From assembly GCA_947464215.1 (NCBI GenBank), contig CANHVX010000048.1, positions 1-7,081 of the forward strand: a DNA stretch of 7,081 nucleotides. Reading direction: 5' to 3'. Below the pieces are notes generated by a model, which was not told the DNA's origin, did not search any database, and worked only from the letters and a program-made list of their open reading frames with translations. The position numbers and the translations under genes were made by a program. Within the stretch, counting starts at the first letter, position 1; every line of letters starts with the position of its first letter. Source of the stretch: Pseudomonadaceae bacterium (GTDB lineage Bacteria > Pseudomonadota > Alphaproteobacteria > UBA2136 > UBA6156). Shown here one piece after another: positions 5,546 to 7,081 of this stretch.

Positions 5546-6211
5546 TTAGGGCGTTTTCATCTTCTTTTGCAGCTCGTTCAGGCGGCCATCGCGCCCGCAG
5601 CCGCCGCGGTAGAGCTTATACTTGAAGGGGTTTTTCTCGCTGTAGTTCTGGTGCTCGGCTTCGGCGGCGTAAAAGGGCGTGGCGGGCAGGATATCGGTCA
5701 TCACCGGCTGGCCCAGTTTTTCTGCCAGCTTCTGCTTGCTGGCTTCTGCAGCCTGCTTCTCGGCTTCTGCGCTATAAAAGACCGCCGATTTGTATTGGGG
5801 GCCTTGGTCGCAGAATTGGCCGGTGGCGTCGAGCGGGTCGACGTTGCTCCAGAAAATTTTCAGCAGGTCGTCATACGACACCTCGGCGGGGTTGTAGGTG
5901 AGCATCAGAGCCTCGCGGTGGCCGGTTTTGCCGGTGCCCACCTGCTCATACGTTGGATTGGGCACGCTGCCGCCGCTGTAGCCCACCGTGGTGCTAATAA
6001 CCCCCGGGCGGTGCGCAAACTCGCTCTGCATGCACCAAAAACAGCCGCCCGCGAAGATGGCGGTTTTCAGGCTGTTGGGCGTGGTTGGGCTTGGTGTGCT
6101 CTCGGCCATGGCGTTCCCCCCGAAACTTGCGATAAGACAGGCCGCCGCAACGGCGACCGTGCGCAGGTTACGCTGCGCGCGCGTGATGAGATTGTGCGTG
6201 TTCATGCGCAT
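5546..6211 (-). CDS. msrA: Peptide-methionine (S)-S-oxide reductase MsrA, exported form
   Basis: This enzyme reduces the S-epimer of methionine sulfoxide in proteins. The catalytic motif GGCFWC spans residues 55-60, with Cys57 as nucleophile. Family motifs follow: GV.STTVGYSGG (70-81), GHREA (97-101), the FCDQG.QYKSAVFY block with Cys134, PATPFY.AE..HQNY, and YRGGCGRD.RL with Cys205 as the likely resolving cysteine. At 221 residues it is longer than a cytosolic MsrA because of an N-terminal signal peptide: a basic start, hydrophobic VAVAAACLIASF and AMA, with cleavage likely after Ala36. A periplasmic role in repairing oxidised envelope proteins is inferred. The ATG at 6211 has GGGGG 6 bases upstream; the ATG at 6205 is the alternative. 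The first 44 bp overlap the recO end in another frame, so translation is probably coupled. No MsrB gene or domain is seen. Confidence 0.95.
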   Translation of the reverse strand: MRMNTHNLITRAQRNLRTVAVAAACLIASFGGNAMAESTPSPTTPNSLKTAIFAGGCFWCMQSEFAHRPGVISTTVGYSGGSVPNPTYEQVGTGKTGHREALMLTYNPAEVSYDDLLKIFWSNVDPLDATGQFCDQGPQYKSAVFYSAEAEKQAAEASKQKLAEKLGQPVMTDILPATPFYAAEAEHQNYSEKNPFKYKLYRGGCGRDGRLNELQKKMKTP

Positions 6212-6911
6212 AGTATGCCCCCAAGCGCGTGCGGCTGGCCAGTGCTGGCTCGGCCATCTTGCCGTGCAAGGCGCGGGTGAGAAAGGTTCCTGTCAGCTGC
6301 CAACTGGCGTGAAAATCGTCTTCCGCGCTGGCAGGCAAGCCACCCCAACGGTGCGGCAAGCGCAGCAACCGCTCTTCCCACCCCCGCGCCACCGCCTGCG
6401 GCACACTGCGCCCGCTGTTGGGCGACACATACGCCAACGGCGACCCCTGCGGGCACGGCACCGGGTTCTCGAGTTGCAGGCCGTAGCCAACCGTTTCGAG
6501 CACCGCGCGCTCGAATTCGGCCACCGCAGGCCAGCCCAAGGGGCCCATGACCAGGTTTTCGGTGGTGTGGCACAGGTGCGGATAGGGATGCTCTTCGGGC
6601 AGGATGTGGCTTAACATATCGGCCACATAGGCCACGCGGAGGGCGGCCTCGCGCCCCGACATCCAGACATGGGCGCGGCTGTGCGCCAGCTCGGCCGTGA
6701 GGGTGCCCAGCTGTGTTTCTAGGCGGCGCGTGTGGCGGTAGGTGACGGTATTAAGAGGTTGCAGCACCGCCCCCAGCCGTGTGGCGTGCTTGATAAGCCC
6801 CCGCACCAGGCCGTGCTCGGCGCAGAGCAAACTGGCCACCACGGCGCCTTCCCCCCAGACACGGGTGGTGAGAACGAGGGCTTCGCCTTGGCGGGTGGAC
6901 ATGGTGGCCAT
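6168..6911 (-). CDS. recO: DNA repair protein RecO
   Basis: RecO works with RecR (and RecF) to load RecA onto SSB-coated single-stranded DNA in gap repair. The 247 residues match the family in length and order. The N-terminal OB-fold is at about 8-85, with GEALVLTTRVWGEGAVVASL and AEHGLVRGLIK, then LQPLNTVTYRHTRRLETQLGTL. A helical C-terminal domain follows, with PLGWPAVAEFERAVLETVGYGL, LAYVSPNSGRSVP and a closing LTGTFLTRAL...ALASRTRLGAYYA region. The zinc-finger cysteines of some RecO proteins are not evident. The ATG at 6911 has GGGG 5 bases upstream; the ATG at 6902 (fourth codon) is the alternative. It follows yebC by 68 bp and overlaps msrA by 44 bp, which suggests a yebC-recO-msrA transcription unit. 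Confidence 0.94.
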   Translation of the reverse strand: MATMSTRQGEALVLTTRVWGEGAVVASLLCAEHGLVRGLIKHATRLGAVLQPLNTVTYRHTRRLETQLGTLTAELAHSRAHVWMSGREAALRVAYVADMLSHILPEEHPYPHLCHTTENLVMGPLGWPAVAEFERAVLETVGYGLQLENPVPCPQGSPLAYVSPNSGRSVPQAVARGWEERLLRLPHRWGGLPASAEDDFHASWQLTGTFLTRALHGKMAEPALASRTRLGAYYAHEHAQSHHARAA

Positions 6912-6979
6912 TATAGCCCCGCTGTGGCCCCTTTACCCCCCTGGCCGCTGTTTTTTATGGGCAGGGGTGTGGCACATGT

Positions 6980-7081
6980 TTACTCGGTGAGGTTGGTGAC
7001 CACGCCTTGCACGTCGTCGTCGGCCTCTAACGCCTCGACCAGTTTGGCGATGCTTTCGCGCGTTTCGGGGTTTTCCACCGC
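6980..7081 (-). CDS. yebC: YebC/PmpR/TACO1-family protein, C-terminal 33 residues (5' part outside the window)
   Basis: Only the last 33 codons and the TAA are inside the window. The tail (RESIAKLVEALEADDDVQGVVTNL, then TE) matches the family's closing motif, 'L.EALE.DDDVQ.V..N'. Members are described as DNA-binding regulators in bacteria and as a translational activator in mitochondria. The frame is open to the window edge, so this is truncation by the window and not a broken gene. It lies 68 bp ahead of recO on the same strand. The short length lowers certainty slightly, but the motif is distinctive. Confidence 0.85.
   Translation of the reverse strand, partial: AVENPETRESIAKLVEALEADDDVQGVVTNLTE

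Noticed and set aside
5471..6280. Plus-strand open frame (269 codons) opposite msrA
   Set aside because: msrA is certain from its catalytic motifs; the opposite frame has no domain and crosses the hairpin terminator.
6910..6915. Perfect TATAAT on the minus strand at the recO start
   Set aside because: It overlaps the recO start codon and has no -35-like hexamer 16-18 bases upstream; it is probably chance.

Overview
The window looks like chromosomal DNA of a GC-rich Gram-negative bacterium, most likely an alphaproteobacterium. Four things point that way: LPS synthesis (kdsA); a short FtsB/DivIC-type divisome gene directly behind kdsA; alphaproteobacterial-style RecO and YebC sequences; and a CTTG-N18-CCTATAT element that fits the alphaproteobacterial sigma-32 promoter pattern. 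No tRNA, rRNA, insertion sequence, CRISPR array or phage gene was seen.

Layout. Positions 1-2646 (+) hold the C-terminal 881 residues of a large, Cys-free, Asp/Thr-rich surface adhesin. It has six cadherin/Ig-like tandem repeats, a block of calcium-binding loops and an RTX-like type I secretion C-terminus. Two of its modules form a recently duplicated 576-bp unit. Converging on it from the right is the minus-strand pair kdsA (3059-3916) and ftsB-like (2693-3043), separated by 15 bp and probably co-transcribed. A 197-bp divergent region with short repeats separates kdsA from a plus-strand gene for an exported 193-residue protein of unknown function (4114-4695), which ends in a textbook Rho-independent terminator. 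A 172-bp leader region follows, with a candidate sigma-32-type promoter, a terminator-like hairpin and a second GC-rich hairpin. It leads into a 183-residue exported protein with eight cysteines and a Lys/Pro/Arg-rich tail (4920-5471), which ends at a 19-bp hairpin. The rest is minus strand: the 3' end of yebC (6980-7081), recO (6168-6911) and an exported MsrA (5546-6211). recO and msrA overlap by 44 bp.

Roles. kdsA (Kdo for LPS), ftsB (division), recO (repair) and yebC (regulation) are housekeeping genes. The adhesin, the two unknown exported proteins and the periplasmic MsrA all act outside the cytoplasm. The region most worth following up is about 4767-5531. There a small Cys-rich exported protein is preceded by a terminator-like leader with alternative pairings and a possible stress promoter, and its own coding sequence holds several long perfect inverted repeats.
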